Shown here in pieces: positions 45,073 through 54,304 of a DNA stretch of 64,000 nt (position 1 is the first letter of the stretch; each line of letters starts with the position of its first letter). This stretch comes from JANNNF01 sp040385825. GTDB lineage: Bacteria > Pseudomonadota > Alphaproteobacteria > Rhodobacterales > Rhodobacteraceae. The notes below the pieces were generated by a model. The model did no database searches. It saw only the letters and a program-made list of their open reading frames with translations, and was not told the DNA's origin. The stretch is taken from NCBI GenBank assembly GCA_040385825.1, contig JAZKGQ010000007.1:1-64000 (forward strand), written 5' to 3'. Position numbers and translations under genes: made by a program.

Positions 45073-46530
45073 TTACGTCAGAGTTTCGCCGATCTGCAAT
45101 ATTTCGGCCCGCAACTGGTCCAGATCTGATGTCACTGTTCGATGGTTGCAAATAGCAACACGCAGACTGTGACGACCGTGTATGGTTGTGTCTGACACCG
45201 CAGCGATTCCAGTTTCCTGCATCTGCACCATGATCTCTATATTCAGCGCCCGGAGTGCATCTTCGGCTAATCCGCCAGGATTGAAGCGGAAGCAAACGAT
45301 GTCCACGACTGTCGGCGCCATCCGTTCGATCTTGGGCTCTGCCGCAAACAAGCCGTCCAGATAACGAGCCTGTGCTATGCCCTGATCCAACAGGCGGCCG
45401 AACTTTTCCACCCCGTGCTCCTTGAGCATCATCCAGACCTTCAGCGCGCGAAAGCTGCGCGAAGTCTCCAGATTGTAATCACTCAGCAGTTCGGCTGCGG
45501 CGATCCCGCGCGAGGTTTTTTGCAGGTATTCAGCGTTTTCTGCAAAGGTCTGGCGATGCTTGCGCCGATCTCGGATCAGCGCGCAGCCAACGTCGAAAGG
45601 TGCGTGCAGGCCCTTGTGCAAATCGAGCGCAAGTGAATCCGCCCTGTCGATCCCGGCAACCAGATGCCGGTTCTGTGGCGCAATCGCAAGCAGCGCGCCC
45701 ACGCAACCATCGACGTGAAGCCAGATGCCTTCCTTTGTGCACAGATCCGCAATTTCAGGCAGTTGGTCGATCGACCCGGTGTTGGTGGTCCCTGCCGTCG
45801 CGATGACGCAGGCCGGGCGAAAGGCATCCGCGCGGTCCTGACGGATTGCTGCCTGCAGCTTGTCCAGATCAAGCCTGAATGCCTCATCCGATGGTACTCG
45901 GCACAGGCTTTGCCGCCCAAGACCCAGCAGGTTCATCGCCTTGTCGTGGCAGGCATGGACCTGATCCGAGGTGTAGAACCGCAAGGGTTGTGGCATCGCC
46001 GCCACCCCCGTCTGCCGCAGGTCGACCCCTGCCATATGGTTGCGTGCCGCCATCAGCCCGATGATGTTGGCCATGGACCCGCCATTTACCAGCGTGCCGC
46101 TGGCGGTTTCGGGAAAGCCCATCATGGCGCGGATCCAGTCAGTGGTCTGCCGGTCCACCAAGGCTGCTGCCGTGTTGCCCGCACCAAGGTTGGACCCGTC
46201 AATCGCCGCCAGAAAATCGGCCAATGCACCGGTGAGGTTGCTGGCCCCCATATACCACATCCAGAACCGGGGATGCACATTGCCCATCCGATACGGCGTC
46301 ACCTGATCGTTGATCTGGCTATAAACCTCGGCGAATGGCTGTGGCCCAAGCGGCAGAGGGGTTGCAAATGCCGCACGAACCGGGTCCGGCATGGCTTGCC
46401 ATACCGGACGTTCGCGGATGTCTCGCATTTGGTCGATGGCATCATCGACTATCTGATGCGCCAAAGCGCGGGTCCGGTCCCAGTCGGCCGGGTCCAGCGT
46501 TTCGGTGTCGCAGTGGCTATCAGGGATCAT
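45073..46530 (-). CDS. Group II PLP-dependent decarboxylase
   Basis: A 485-residue fold-type I decarboxylase related to aromatic-L-amino-acid, glutamate and cysteine-sulfinate decarboxylases. Motifs include FWMWYMGASNLTGAL near residue 89, LVNGGSMANIIGL near 148, the cofactor Asp in LHVDGCVGA at 274, and the PLP lysine in LDLHKGLHAPFD at 306. The ATG at 46530 is preferred because AAAGGA lies eight bases upstream; one at 46548 is possible. The substrate is unknown; the upstream cysteine-synthase-like gene (58 bp away, same strand) suggests a sulfur amino acid. A CadC-like regulator faces the pair. Confidence 0.9.
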   Translation of the reverse strand: MIPDSHCDTETLDPADWDRTRALAHQIVDDAIDQMRDIRERPVWQAMPDPVRAAFATPLPLGPQPFAEVYSQINDQVTPYRMGNVHPRFWMWYMGASNLTGALADFLAAIDGSNLGAGNTAAALVDRQTTDWIRAMMGFPETASGTLVNGGSMANIIGLMAARNHMAGVDLRQTGVAAMPQPLRFYTSDQVHACHDKAMNLLGLGRQSLCRVPSDEAFRLDLDKLQAAIRQDRADAFRPACVIATAGTTNTGSIDQLPEIADLCTKEGIWLHVDGCVGALLAIAPQNRHLVAGIDRADSLALDLHKGLHAPFDVGCALIRDRRKHRQTFAENAEYLQKTSRGIAAAELLSDYNLETSRSFRALKVWMMLKEHGVEKFGRLLDQGIAQARYLDGLFAAEPKIERMAPTVVDIVCFRFNPGGLAEDALRALNIEIMVQMQETGIAAVSDTTIHGRHSLRVAICNHRTVTSDLDQLRAEILQIGETLT

Positions 46531-46588
46531 TTGACAATCCTTTGTCATCTGGTGGGCCTGGATCCTCTGTGAATCCAAACGGCGGCGT

Positions 46589-47668
46589 TCACCCCAGTTG
46601 GAACCCCGGTGTCGATAGCGACAGCGCCACCTCATCTGCATCCATGTCCTCGGGGATATCCGCGAATAGGGGCGTGCTGAGGTAGCGTTCGCCCGTATCC
46701 GGCAGCATCACCAGAATGACCGCGCCGGGGGCTGCGCGTTCGGCGACCCCCATGGCAACGGCAAAACTGGCCCCACCCGAAATGCCGGTCAGAATGCCTT
46801 CACGCTGCGCCAGCTTTTTGGCCCATGCAACGCCATCAGCGCCCGCGACCGGGATCAGTTCGTCATAGCCCGCGCTGTCGATGCACTCTTGCAGCACCTG
46901 CGGGATGAAGTCCGGTGTCCAACCCTGAATGGGATGTGGCTCGAAATTGGGGTGGCTGGATGCCGGGCCACCTCCTTTGGTCCGCGCCTGCACGACGCCG
47001 CTGCCGACAAGCTTCGCATTGGCAGGTTCGGCCAGGATGATCTTCGTTTCAGGCCTTTCCTTGCGCAGCACCCGTGCAAGGCCAGTGACCGTGCCGCCTG
47101 TGCCATAGCCCGTCACCACATAGTCCAGCCGGTCGCCTGCGAAATCGCCGATGATCTCTCGCGCAGTCGTCGCCTCGTGGATATCGGCGTTGGCCGAGGT
47201 TTCAAACTGGCGGGCCAGAAACCAGCCATGCTGCGCTGCCAGTTCCACGGCCTTCATATACATGCCCGTGCCTTTCTGTGCCCGTGGGGTCAAGATGACC
47301 TTGGCCCCCAGCATCCGCATCAGGCGCCGCCGCTCGACCGAGAAGCTGTCGGCCATAGTGACGACCAACGGATAGCCTTTCTGCGCGCAGACCATAGCCA
47401 GACCTATACCGGTATTCCCGCTGGTCGCCTCGACCACGGTTTGCCCCGGCCGCAGGGTGCCTGCGCGTTCGGCGGCCTCGATGATGTTCAGCGCGAGCCG
47501 GTCCTTGACCGAAGCGGCAGGATTGAAGAACTCCGCCTTGACGTAAACCCGCACGCCTGCCGGTGCGAGGTTGTTGATCCGGATCACAGGTGTATCGCCA
47601 ACCGTGTCCAGAATGCTGTCAAACAGTCGTCCGCGGCCTTGTGTGGTGCGTATGGTATGCGCGTCCAT
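46589..47668 (-). CDS. Cysteine synthase-like PLP enzyme
   Basis: A 359-residue fold-type II PLP enzyme of the CysK/CysM family, which replaces the acetyl or phosphate group of an activated serine with a sulfur nucleophile. The PLP lysine is K55 in NPAASVKDRLAL. The substrate loop is EATSGNTGIGLA near residue 80 and the phosphate loop GYGTGGTVTGLA near 190. It is about 40 residues longer than housekeeping CysK, with an acidic tail (DIPEDMDADEVALSLS). The start at 47668 follows AAGGA. It is probably a paralogue tied to the decarboxylase. Confidence 0.9.
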   Translation of the reverse strand: MDAHTIRTTQGRGRLFDSILDTVGDTPVIRINNLAPAGVRVYVKAEFFNPAASVKDRLALNIIEAAERAGTLRPGQTVVEATSGNTGIGLAMVCAQKGYPLVVTMADSFSVERRRLMRMLGAKVILTPRAQKGTGMYMKAVELAAQHGWFLARQFETSANADIHEATTAREIIGDFAGDRLDYVVTGYGTGGTVTGLARVLRKERPETKIILAEPANAKLVGSGVVQARTKGGGPASSHPNFEPHPIQGWTPDFIPQVLQECIDSAGYDELIPVAGADGVAWAKKLAQREGILTGISGGASFAVAMGVAERAAPGAVILVMLPDTGERYLSTPLFADIPEDMDADEVALSLSTPGFQLG

Positions 47669-47800
47669 GTTGGAATTCCTTTGACGAGTTGACGGGTTCG
47701 AATCCTTCGGCATGTTCGATGCTGCGCCTTTCCCCAGAAATCGCTTGATCCATTCCTGAAGATTTCATGCAGAATCCCCGATAGTTTGCTATTCTGAAGT

Positions 47801-49351
47801 ATGGCATGGATTTTCGGTGATTTTCGCCTTGACGCGGAGCGTTACGAACTTGTCCGCAGCGGCCAGCGCATCCGGCTGGAACCGCAAGTGCTTGCGTTGC
47901 TGGCGCACCTCATCCGCCACCGCGACCGCATGGTGACCAAAGAAGAAATCGTAGACTCGATTTGGCAGCGGCGATCTGTTTCAGATGCCAGTATTGCGAG
48001 CCGTATCCGTTCGGCGCGTCAAGCGGTTGGCGATGATGGCGAGGCACAGACCGTCATTCGGACCATTCACGGCAGAGGTTTCCGCTTCGTGGCAGACGTG
48101 CAAGAGAGCCACCTCACAAAAGTCGGTGGCTTGGTTCGAACTGTCGATCCGGCAGGCCCGCTGACAACCCGACCCTCTATCGCCATTCTGCCCTTTCGCG
48201 CACTCGCCATCCCAACAGAACTTGCCATTCTTGCTGATGCGATTCCGCATGAGATCATTCAGGCACTGTCGCGCTTGCGCTGGCTTGCCGTCATTGCGCG
48301 CGGTTCGTCCTTTCGGTTCCGGCAAAGCGAGCCGGATCTGAGCTTTGTGGCGACGGCACTGGGTGCGCGCTACGTCCTGTCTGGCGAGCTGGAGATGCGC
48401 GGCACGGGTCTGTTCATTACATTGGCCTTGGTCGATACCAGCACGGACGAGGTGATCTGGGGGGATCGCCTTGTCGGCGCGCTTGATGCAATCGACGATT
48501 TGCGCGCCCGCATCGTCGCACATGTGACCTCGGCCCTGGAGATGTATGTTCCGCTGAACGAAGCACAGGCGGCCATGCATGGCCGGTCAGAAACGCTGGA
48601 TGCCTGGTCGAACTACCATTTGGGCCTGCATCACCTCTATCGATTCACGGCCGTCGACAACGGGCGGGCCAAGCTGCATTTCGAGCGTGCTGTCACGCTG
48701 GATCCAGGCTTTGCGCGCGCCTACGCGGGGCTGTCCTTCACCAGCTTTCTGGAAGCCTTTCTCCACCTTTCGCCCGATGTCACAGCAGCCACCAAGGCCG
48801 CGCGGCGCTATGCCGAACGCGGGGTGGAGCTAGACCCGCTGGATCCATTCGCCAGCTTCACCATGGGGCGGTCGCACTGGCTGACAAATGAACCCGACAC
48901 CGCTTTGGACTGGCTGGCCCGCGCCACCAAACTAAACCCCAATTACGCGCAGGGCTTCTACGCATCTGCCTTTACCTCGATGCTGATTGGCAATGGTGCT
49001 GCGACGGAAAGTGGCCTCGACACAGCGCTTCAGCTCAGCCCGCTTGATCCACTGCTCTATGGTATCCATGGCGTCCGTTCCCAGATGCTGATGCAGACAG
49101 GCGACTATCAGGCAGCGGCGCGCTTTGGTGACAAGGCAGCCGCCACCCCCGGCGCGCATTATCTTATTGCGATGATCGCGCTGGCCGCCAACGGTCTTGC
49201 CGGGCGCGACAATCAAGCCACTCGCTGGAAGCAAGAGGTGCGCCGCCGAAAAGCCGATGCCTCCGCCGCTCACTACTTCGCCGCTTTCCCGACACGAGAC
49301 GCCGTCTCGCGGTCGCGGATTGAGGCCGAGTTGCTTCGCAACGGGTTCTGA
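47801..49351 (+). CDS. CadC-like winged-helix regulator with TPRs
   Basis: A 516-residue one-component regulator. Residues 1-100 are an OmpR/PhoB-type winged helix (FGDFRLDAERYELVRSGQ to IHGRGFRFVADV). Residues 125-250 resemble the TolB-N/adenylate-cyclase-associated domain (PSIAILPFRAL, YVLSGELEMRGTGLF). The remainder is TPR-like helical repeats. Unlike CadC, it shows no membrane helix, so it should sense a cytosolic signal. It is divergent from the cysteine-synthase-like/decarboxylase operon, with 132 bp between starts, and probably controls it. Confidence 0.88.
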   Translation: MAWIFGDFRLDAERYELVRSGQRIRLEPQVLALLAHLIRHRDRMVTKEEIVDSIWQRRSVSDASIASRIRSARQAVGDDGEAQTVIRTIHGRGFRFVADVQESHLTKVGGLVRTVDPAGPLTTRPSIAILPFRALAIPTELAILADAIPHEIIQALSRLRWLAVIARGSSFRFRQSEPDLSFVATALGARYVLSGELEMRGTGLFITLALVDTSTDEVIWGDRLVGALDAIDDLRARIVAHVTSALEMYVPLNEAQAAMHGRSETLDAWSNYHLGLHHLYRFTAVDNGRAKLHFERAVTLDPGFARAYAGLSFTSFLEAFLHLSPDVTAATKAARRYAERGVELDPLDPFASFTMGRSHWLTNEPDTALDWLARATKLNPNYAQGFYASAFTSMLIGNGAATESGLDTALQLSPLDPLLYGIHGVRSQMLMQTGDYQAAARFGDKAAATPGAHYLIAMIALAANGLAGRDNQATRWKQEVRRRKADASAAHYFAAFPTRDAVSRSRIEAELLRNGF

Positions 49352-50376
49352 GAATGGTTTCGTTGCCGGGGGACCAGAATATCATGTTTGTTTTTCACAC
49401 GACGGTTTGCCACGCCATTTCCCCTGGCAACAAATAGCACGCATTTAGGGTTTGGCTGTTGCCACCCAATATCTGCTTCGTTGAAAATGTCACGAGGCGC
49501 TGGACCCGCATCCGACCGCTTTCCGGCATAGGAACGCATTGCCTGATCGCCCGGTTTGTTGATTTTCACCCAGAACTGAGCCGGTTTTTTCACCGAGAAG
49601 TGAGCCACCTCTGATTATGGATTTTGGTTCATGCTGGGGTCAAGGGCGGGTTTGTCTCCTTCTTTTTCCGGGCTGCAGCTGCTGAGCTGCCTTGAAGCGG
49701 AAGCTGTCGTTTCCGGTTTCCAGGATGTGACAGTGGTGGGTGAGGCGGTCGAGCAAGGCGGTGGTCATTTTTTGCGTCGCCAAAGACAGTCGCCCATTCG
49801 CTGAAGCTGAGGTTGGTGGTGATCACGACGCTGGTGCGCTCGTAGAGTTTGCTCAGCAGATGGAATAGCAAGGCCCCGCCCGAGGCACTGAACGGGAGGT
49901 ACAGACGCCGGATGCTGCCTTACCGTACGCTGGATTGGCGGATGCGCGATCGATCTTCGTCATCAACAGCGTTGTCGAGGATGCTCAAGCCGCGAAATTG
50001 CTCGCAGACTTGCCCTGACGACCGTTCTGCAAGAGGTGAGTTTGCGCGGGATTGCCTGCGACGGTCCCGTTTACGCGATTGGCAGACTTGCAATGGCCGG
50101 TCGCCGCACAATCCTACTGGATCACGGCCAGTTAGTTTAAAGGGCAAGCCGATTGCAAGGCAGCCTTCAAGCGACCGATGGAAGGAAAACCACACGGATC
50201 TGAAGCCCGTCCTTCCGCGAGGTACGGCTGCTGCCCTTCGGCGGCTGGCACCCTGTCTGTGGCATCAAGGCGGCAGTACTGGGCCCGCTCGATTGATACG
50301 GCGCCGTTTCTCTTGGCGAAGGCAGGTTGATGTCGCAAACTTGAACGACTTGAGTCAGCCAACATGGAGACTGCAC
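49352..50376. other. 1.0 kb gap with IS and gene debris
   Basis: Contains the IS21 relic listed separately (49563-49902). From about 49908 a plus-strand trace reads ADARSIFVINSVVEDAQAA, then breaks frame near 50019 and continues as LRGIACDGPVYAIGRLAMAG to a TAA near 50140. It is the remnant of an unidentified protein. The rest up to the cyclase start shows no feature. Confidence 0.55.
49563..49902 (-). pseudogene. istB: IS21-family relic: istB 3' end and terminal repeats
   Basis: The minus strand encodes the last part of an IstB helper ATPase: YLPFSASGGALLFHLLSKLYER, then VVITTNLSFSEWATVFGDAK in sequence. The frame shifts at a run of six A (about 49766-49773), after which LLDRLTHHCHILETGNDSFRFK continues in another frame, and a second shift returns to the first. 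At 49563-49582 and 49587-49606 are two 20-bp direct repeats of the type TTTTCACC(C/G)AGAA(C/G)TGAGCC, typical IS21 end repeats. The istA gene and istB 5' part are gone. Confidence 0.85.
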
Positions 50377-51192
50377 ATGTGCAACACGTGTCTGATTGAA
50401 AACGTCAAAGCCGACATGGTGTCCAGACGGTCGCTGTTCACCGGGGCCGCGGCGATGGGCCTTGCCTCGGTCGCGGCCGGCCTGACGACCGCCCGGCCCG
50501 CTCTTGCGCAGTCGTCGGGCAAGGTGGTCGACCTGACCCACGCCTATGACGGCAGCTTTCCGACCTTCGACGGCAAGCCCGGCATCATTTTCGACTCTGC
50601 AGTGCCCTACACCCCCGGCGGCTATCAGCTGTGGAAACTGACCATCTACGAACACACCGGCACCCATATCGACACACCGTTGCACTTCACCGAGGCCGGC
50701 ACCTCTGTCGACGCCCTTCCGGTGGAAAGCCTGATGTGCCCGCTGTGCATCATCGACATCAAATCCCGCGCCGCCGAAGACCCGAACGCGATGGTATTGC
50801 CCGAGGATATCGAGGCTTGGGTCTCGGTCAACGGTGAAATCCCTGCCGGTGCTCTGGTGGCGATGAACTCGGGCTGGTCGCCCAAGGTGGGCGAGGCGGC
50901 CTTCCGCAACACGCCCGACGGCAAGCTTGCCTTCCCTGGCTTCTCCAAAGACGCGACCGATGTGCTGGCCGAACTCAACGTGGCGGCGATTGCGGTTGAT
51001 ACGTTGTCACTGGACCCTGGAAACTCTGCAGACTTCGCGGTGCATTACTCTTGGCTGCCAGGTGGCCGCTATGGCATCGAGAACATTGCAAACCTTGACG
51101 CACTGCCGGCAAAAGGGGCAACGATCTTTGTCGGCGCGCCCAAGCACAAGGGCGGCACCGGCGGCCCGGCCCGCGTCATGGCAGTGGTCTGA
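50377..51192 (+). CDS. Tat-exported cyclase family protein
   Basis: A 271-residue protein of the cyclase/kynurenine-formamidase-like family, metal-dependent hydrolases acting on amides or lactones. The metal motif EHTGTHIDTPLHF is near residue 92. The N-terminus holds a twin-arginine signal (VSRRSLFTGAAAMGLASVAAG, split by no Lys), so export by Tat is likely. The ATG at 50377 is preferred; the open frame upstream is debris. The stop overlaps the next gene by one base. Confidence 0.9.
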   Translation: MCNTCLIENVKADMVSRRSLFTGAAAMGLASVAAGLTTARPALAQSSGKVVDLTHAYDGSFPTFDGKPGIIFDSAVPYTPGGYQLWKLTIYEHTGTHIDTPLHFTEAGTSVDALPVESLMCPLCIIDIKSRAAEDPNAMVLPEDIEAWVSVNGEIPAGALVAMNSGWSPKVGEAAFRNTPDGKLAFPGFSKDATDVLAELNVAAIAVDTLSLDPGNSADFAVHYSWLPGGRYGIENIANLDALPAKGATIFVGAPKHKGGTGGPARVMAVV

Positions 51193-51587
51193 TGGGCGTT
51201 GTGCCTATCCTGAGTGATGACGCGGCGGGGGCTTCGGTCCTCGCCGTTTTCGACGATATCCGGGCCAAACGGCAGACGGACTATGTCAATAACTTCTGGC
51301 GCGCCCTTGCCGCCGATCCCGCTCTGCTGGCCGCGACTTGGGACAGGCTGCAGGCCGTCATGGCACCCGGCACACTCGATCCGCTTACCAAGGAATTGAT
51401 TTACATTGCCGTCTCCGTGGCCAACGGCTGCGGCTACTGCATCCATTCCCACACCGCTGCCGCCCGTGCACGCGGCATGACCGACGCGCAGCATGGTGAA
51501 TTGATGGCCGTCATCGCGATGGCCAGCCAGACCAACGCCCTCGCAACCGCGCTTCAGGTCGAACCCGACGACAGGTTCTGTATCTGA
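51192..51587 (+). CDS. AhpD-like carboxymuconolactone decarboxylase family protein
   Basis: A 131-residue helical protein of the CMD/AhpD family. The redox motif GCGYCIHSHTAAARARG near residue 75 (CxxC then His) suggests alkylhydroperoxidase-like activity rather than lactone decarboxylation. It is coupled to the cyclase gene by a TGATG overlap. Confidence 0.9.
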   Translation: MGVVPILSDDAAGASVLAVFDDIRAKRQTDYVNNFWRALAADPALLAATWDRLQAVMAPGTLDPLTKELIYIAVSVANGCGYCIHSHTAAARARGMTDAQHGELMAVIAMASQTNALATALQVEPDDRFCI

Positions 51588-52051
51588 TGCAGGCGGTTTT
51601 GACCGATTTCGAGCATTCCAACTGATTGGCATGGCCGCCGAACCTGACCGGCGACCATAGACACCGCATGTTCGGACAAACGAATGTTGCTTGAACCTTG
51701 ATCGAAAGCGGCGAGGCCACGAGTATGGGGGGCTTTGTTGGATTACGCTCGGGCTCGATGCGGCTGAGCGTCGAGCCGTACCGCAAGGACCGAGGGCCCC
51801 GGACGAAACCGAGATCCCAACCGGCAGAAACCTAAATCCGTGATCGGGACGGCAAGGCCGAAGGCTTCCGCCGCTGAATTGTACCGGCGCATGGCCAACG
51901 ATCAATTAAGTCCAGGTCCTGCAAGGCGATAATCCCTATGAATTCCGCATCTGGCAGAGAAACACTCCAACTCTACTGCGGTCAGAGCAAGAATAAGCAG
52001 GATTTCACCTCTCAGGCGGGCTAACCTCCCCAAAAGAAGGAGAGAAGACCG
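51588..52051. other. 464 bp gap, no gene assigned
   Basis: No frame has a recognisable product on either strand. It separates the cyclase-AhpD pair from the DUF1330 gene and may mark an old insertion or deletion. A ribosome-binding site (AGAAGGAGAGAAG, near 52035-52047) for the next gene ends it. Confidence 0.5.
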
Positions 52052-52372
52052 ATGCCCGCCTATTTCATCTGCACAATGACCGTCAACGATCCCGAGACCT
52101 ACCGCAAATACACCGCGCTGACGCCCGCGACACTTGAGCGGCATGGCGGGCGGTTCCTGACCCGTGGGGATGCGGTCGAGACCGTCGAGGGCGGCCCGGT
52201 CTTTGATGAGCGCATGGTGATCCTGGAATTCCCCGACCGCCAGACCGCGCTCGCATGGTATCACGACGCCGATTATCAAAGCGCTTCGGCGTTCCGCAGG
52301 CTGGCGTCCACGGGCCGGATGATCCTGCAAGCGGGCCGCGACAATTCCGCAAACCCTGATCCGAAGGTGTAA
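52052..52372 (+). CDS. DUF1330 family protein
   Basis: A 106-residue ferredoxin-like (dimeric alpha-beta barrel) protein of the DUF1330 family. Motifs include YRKYTALTPATLERHGGRFL near residue 15, VILEFPDRQTALAWYHDADYQ near residue 60, and a C-terminal RLASTGRMILQAG. The function is unknown; it often accompanies degradation enzymes. It is followed at once by the SDR remnant. Confidence 0.9.
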   Translation: MPAYFICTMTVNDPETYRKYTALTPATLERHGGRFLTRGDAVETVEGGPVFDERMVILEFPDRQTALAWYHDADYQSASAFRRLASTGRMILQAGRDNSANPDPKV

Positions 52373-52373
52373 G

Positions 52374-52836
52374 ATGGACCTGCAGCTTTCCGGCCGCCCA
52401 GCCCTTGTCTTTGGCGGCTCGCGCGGGCTGGGCCGGGCGATAGCCGCGGAACTGGCGCACGAAGATGCACACGTGGTCATCGTTGCCCGTGATGCAGAAT
52501 TCTCGCCGTGACCTCGGTCGCAGCAAAGGAACCGCAGCCGGGGCTGGTGATTTCAAACGGCTTGCGGCCGAGGCTTCTGGGGCTTCTCAACACCCTGTCG
52601 CGTGAAGTGGCGAGGGACGGCATCACCGTCAACGCGCTGCTGCCCGGCTATACCAACACTGACCGCATGGCTGAGCTTGGTGTCGACAATGCCACCACGG
52701 GGCAGAAGATACCGGCCGGACGGTTGGGTGAGCCCGAGGAGTTCGCGGCCCTTGCCGCTTTTCTTGCGTCAGGTCGGGCCTCCACATCACCGGTCAAGCC
52801 ATCGCCGTCGATGGCGGCCTTCTGCAGTCGATCTGA
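52374..52836 (+). pseudogene. SDR oxidoreductase with central deletion
   Basis: The first 43 codons are a normal SDR start (MDLQLSGRPALVFGGSRGLG, with the NAD-binding GGSRGLG) up to VVIVARDAEF, then a stop at 52509-52511. At the same point the sequence jumps to the downstream part of the same family (AVTSVAAKEPQPGLVISNGL to GITVNALLPGYTNTDRMAELG), so about 95 codons are missing. A second frameshift near 52775 separates the end, where LHITGQAIAVDGGLLQSI and TGA 52834-52836 lie in another frame. Not functional as a full SDR. Confidence 0.85.
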
Positions 52837-52845
52837 GGGATAGCC

Positions 52846-54039
52846 ATGACCCGTCCTGCCTTTGCCGCCTGGCTGGCTGACACCAACGATGTCACGCAAA
52901 TCTTCCTGTCCGCGGGGCAAACCCCCGGTCTGATCAACATGGCGGGGGGCCTGCCCGATCCGGCCACCTGGCCAATTCCGGACCTTGCGGAATTGGCGCG
53001 GGCGTCAGTTGCCGACCACCCTTGCGATGCGCTGGCCTATGCGCCAATCGAGGGCATGCCTGCGCTGCGCGACGTGATCGCCGCAAGGTTTTCTGCGCCA
53101 GGGCTTGGCCTGATCCGCGAGAATGTGCTGATCACAACCGGCGGCATGCAGGCGCTGGACCTGCTGGGCAAGGTGCTGGTGGACGAAGGTCAGGTGATCG
53201 CCGCGCAAAGCCCGGCCTATCTGGGGGCGCTTGACGCGTGGAAGCCGCGCCGCCCGACCTATCGCCCGATGCGGCTGGAGGGGAACGACTTCGTGCCAGA
53301 AGTCGCGTTCCAGGGAGCACAATTTGCCTACACGGTGCCCAACTTCTCGAACCCCACGGGGCGGCTGGTCGGCCTCGATCAGCGCGTTGAATTGGTGGCA
53401 GCGGCACAGGCAACCGGCACCTGGCTGATCGAGGATGACCCCTACGGCACGCTTTATTACGACGGCACGCCGCTGCCGCGCATGCTGACTTTGGCGGGTG
53501 GGGCACCCTACAACGGACCCGTGGTATATCTTGGCACGCTGTCCAAGGAACTCGTCCCTGGCCTGCGTGTCGGCTGGGTTATCGCCGCTCCGGGCATGAT
53601 CCAAGCGTTGGTGACGGCCAAGCAGGGGTCTGACATGAGCACGTCGGGCCTGTCTCAGCGCATCACGCTCGATGCCTTTGCCTCTGGCTTGACTGACCGT
53701 GTCCTACCCGCGACGCTGTCGCTCTATCGTGCCCGTCGTGACGCCCTGTGCGCAGCTATGACCAAGCATCTGGGCGACGTTTACGACTGGGAGACTCCTT
53801 CGGGCGGCATGTTTGTCTGGGCCACAGCTCGGGATGCCAACCTGAACACCGACCACCTGCTGCGTGTCGCGCTGAATCATGGTGTCTGCATCACCCCCTC
53901 CAGCGTTTTTGATCCCGAAGGCCATAACCGTCGCGCCATCCGCATCAATTTCACCCTGAACGACGAGGCCAAGCTCACCGAGGGTGTCAAACGGCTGGCA
54001 TTGGCGACGCAAGCCGCGCTGGCACTAAAAAGCCACTGA
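52846..54039 (+). CDS. PLP-dependent aminotransferase
   Basis: A 397-residue fold-type I aminotransferase of the 2-aminoadipate/kynurenine/MocR-C-terminal type, without the winged-helix domain. Motifs include INMAGGLPDPATWP near residue 30, ITTGGMQALDLLGK near residue 95, YTVPNFSNPTGR near 162, WLIEDDPYGTLYY near 190 and the PLP lysine in YLGTLSKELVPGLRVGW near 231. It is in line with the cyclase-AhpD-DUF1330 set, so an amino acid or amine degradation role is likely. The substrate is unknown. Confidence 0.92.
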   Translation: MTRPAFAAWLADTNDVTQIFLSAGQTPGLINMAGGLPDPATWPIPDLAELARASVADHPCDALAYAPIEGMPALRDVIAARFSAPGLGLIRENVLITTGGMQALDLLGKVLVDEGQVIAAQSPAYLGALDAWKPRRPTYRPMRLEGNDFVPEVAFQGAQFAYTVPNFSNPTGRLVGLDQRVELVAAAQATGTWLIEDDPYGTLYYDGTPLPRMLTLAGGAPYNGPVVYLGTLSKELVPGLRVGWVIAAPGMIQALVTAKQGSDMSTSGLSQRITLDAFASGLTDRVLPATLSLYRARRDALCAAMTKHLGDVYDWETPSGGMFVWATARDANLNTDHLLRVALNHGVCITPSSVFDPEGHNRRAIRINFTLNDEAKLTEGVKRLALATQAALALKSH

Positions 54040-54057
54040 AATTAGAGAGGAACTCTC

Positions 54058-54087
54058 ATGACGGTTCAGATTGCTCACCCGGCATGA
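54058..54087 (+). pseudogene. Nine-codon gene stub
   Basis: A strong site (AGAGAGGAACTCTC) precedes ATG and the nine-codon frame MTVQIAHPA, then TGA. The good ribosome-binding site and its place at the end of the operon suggest the 5' end of a lost gene. The 265 bp to 54305 hold no recognisable gene. Confidence 0.45.
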
Positions 54088-54304
54088 TCAGTTCGTCCGA
54101 GCACTCAGACAGTCCCATGCGCGGAAATCCGGGTTCTGGAAAGTGCTTGAACGGTGAAGGTGGCCTGTACGAAGGCGCCCCAAAGCTGTCTTTGACCGTC
54201 CGTTCTGCCATTGCGACGTTGCTCACCGAAGCAGTCTTTCGTCGGGATTATGACTTATTTGTCTGTTCCGGCATCAGCTTTGGATATCATCTGGAAACGT
54301 CCCG

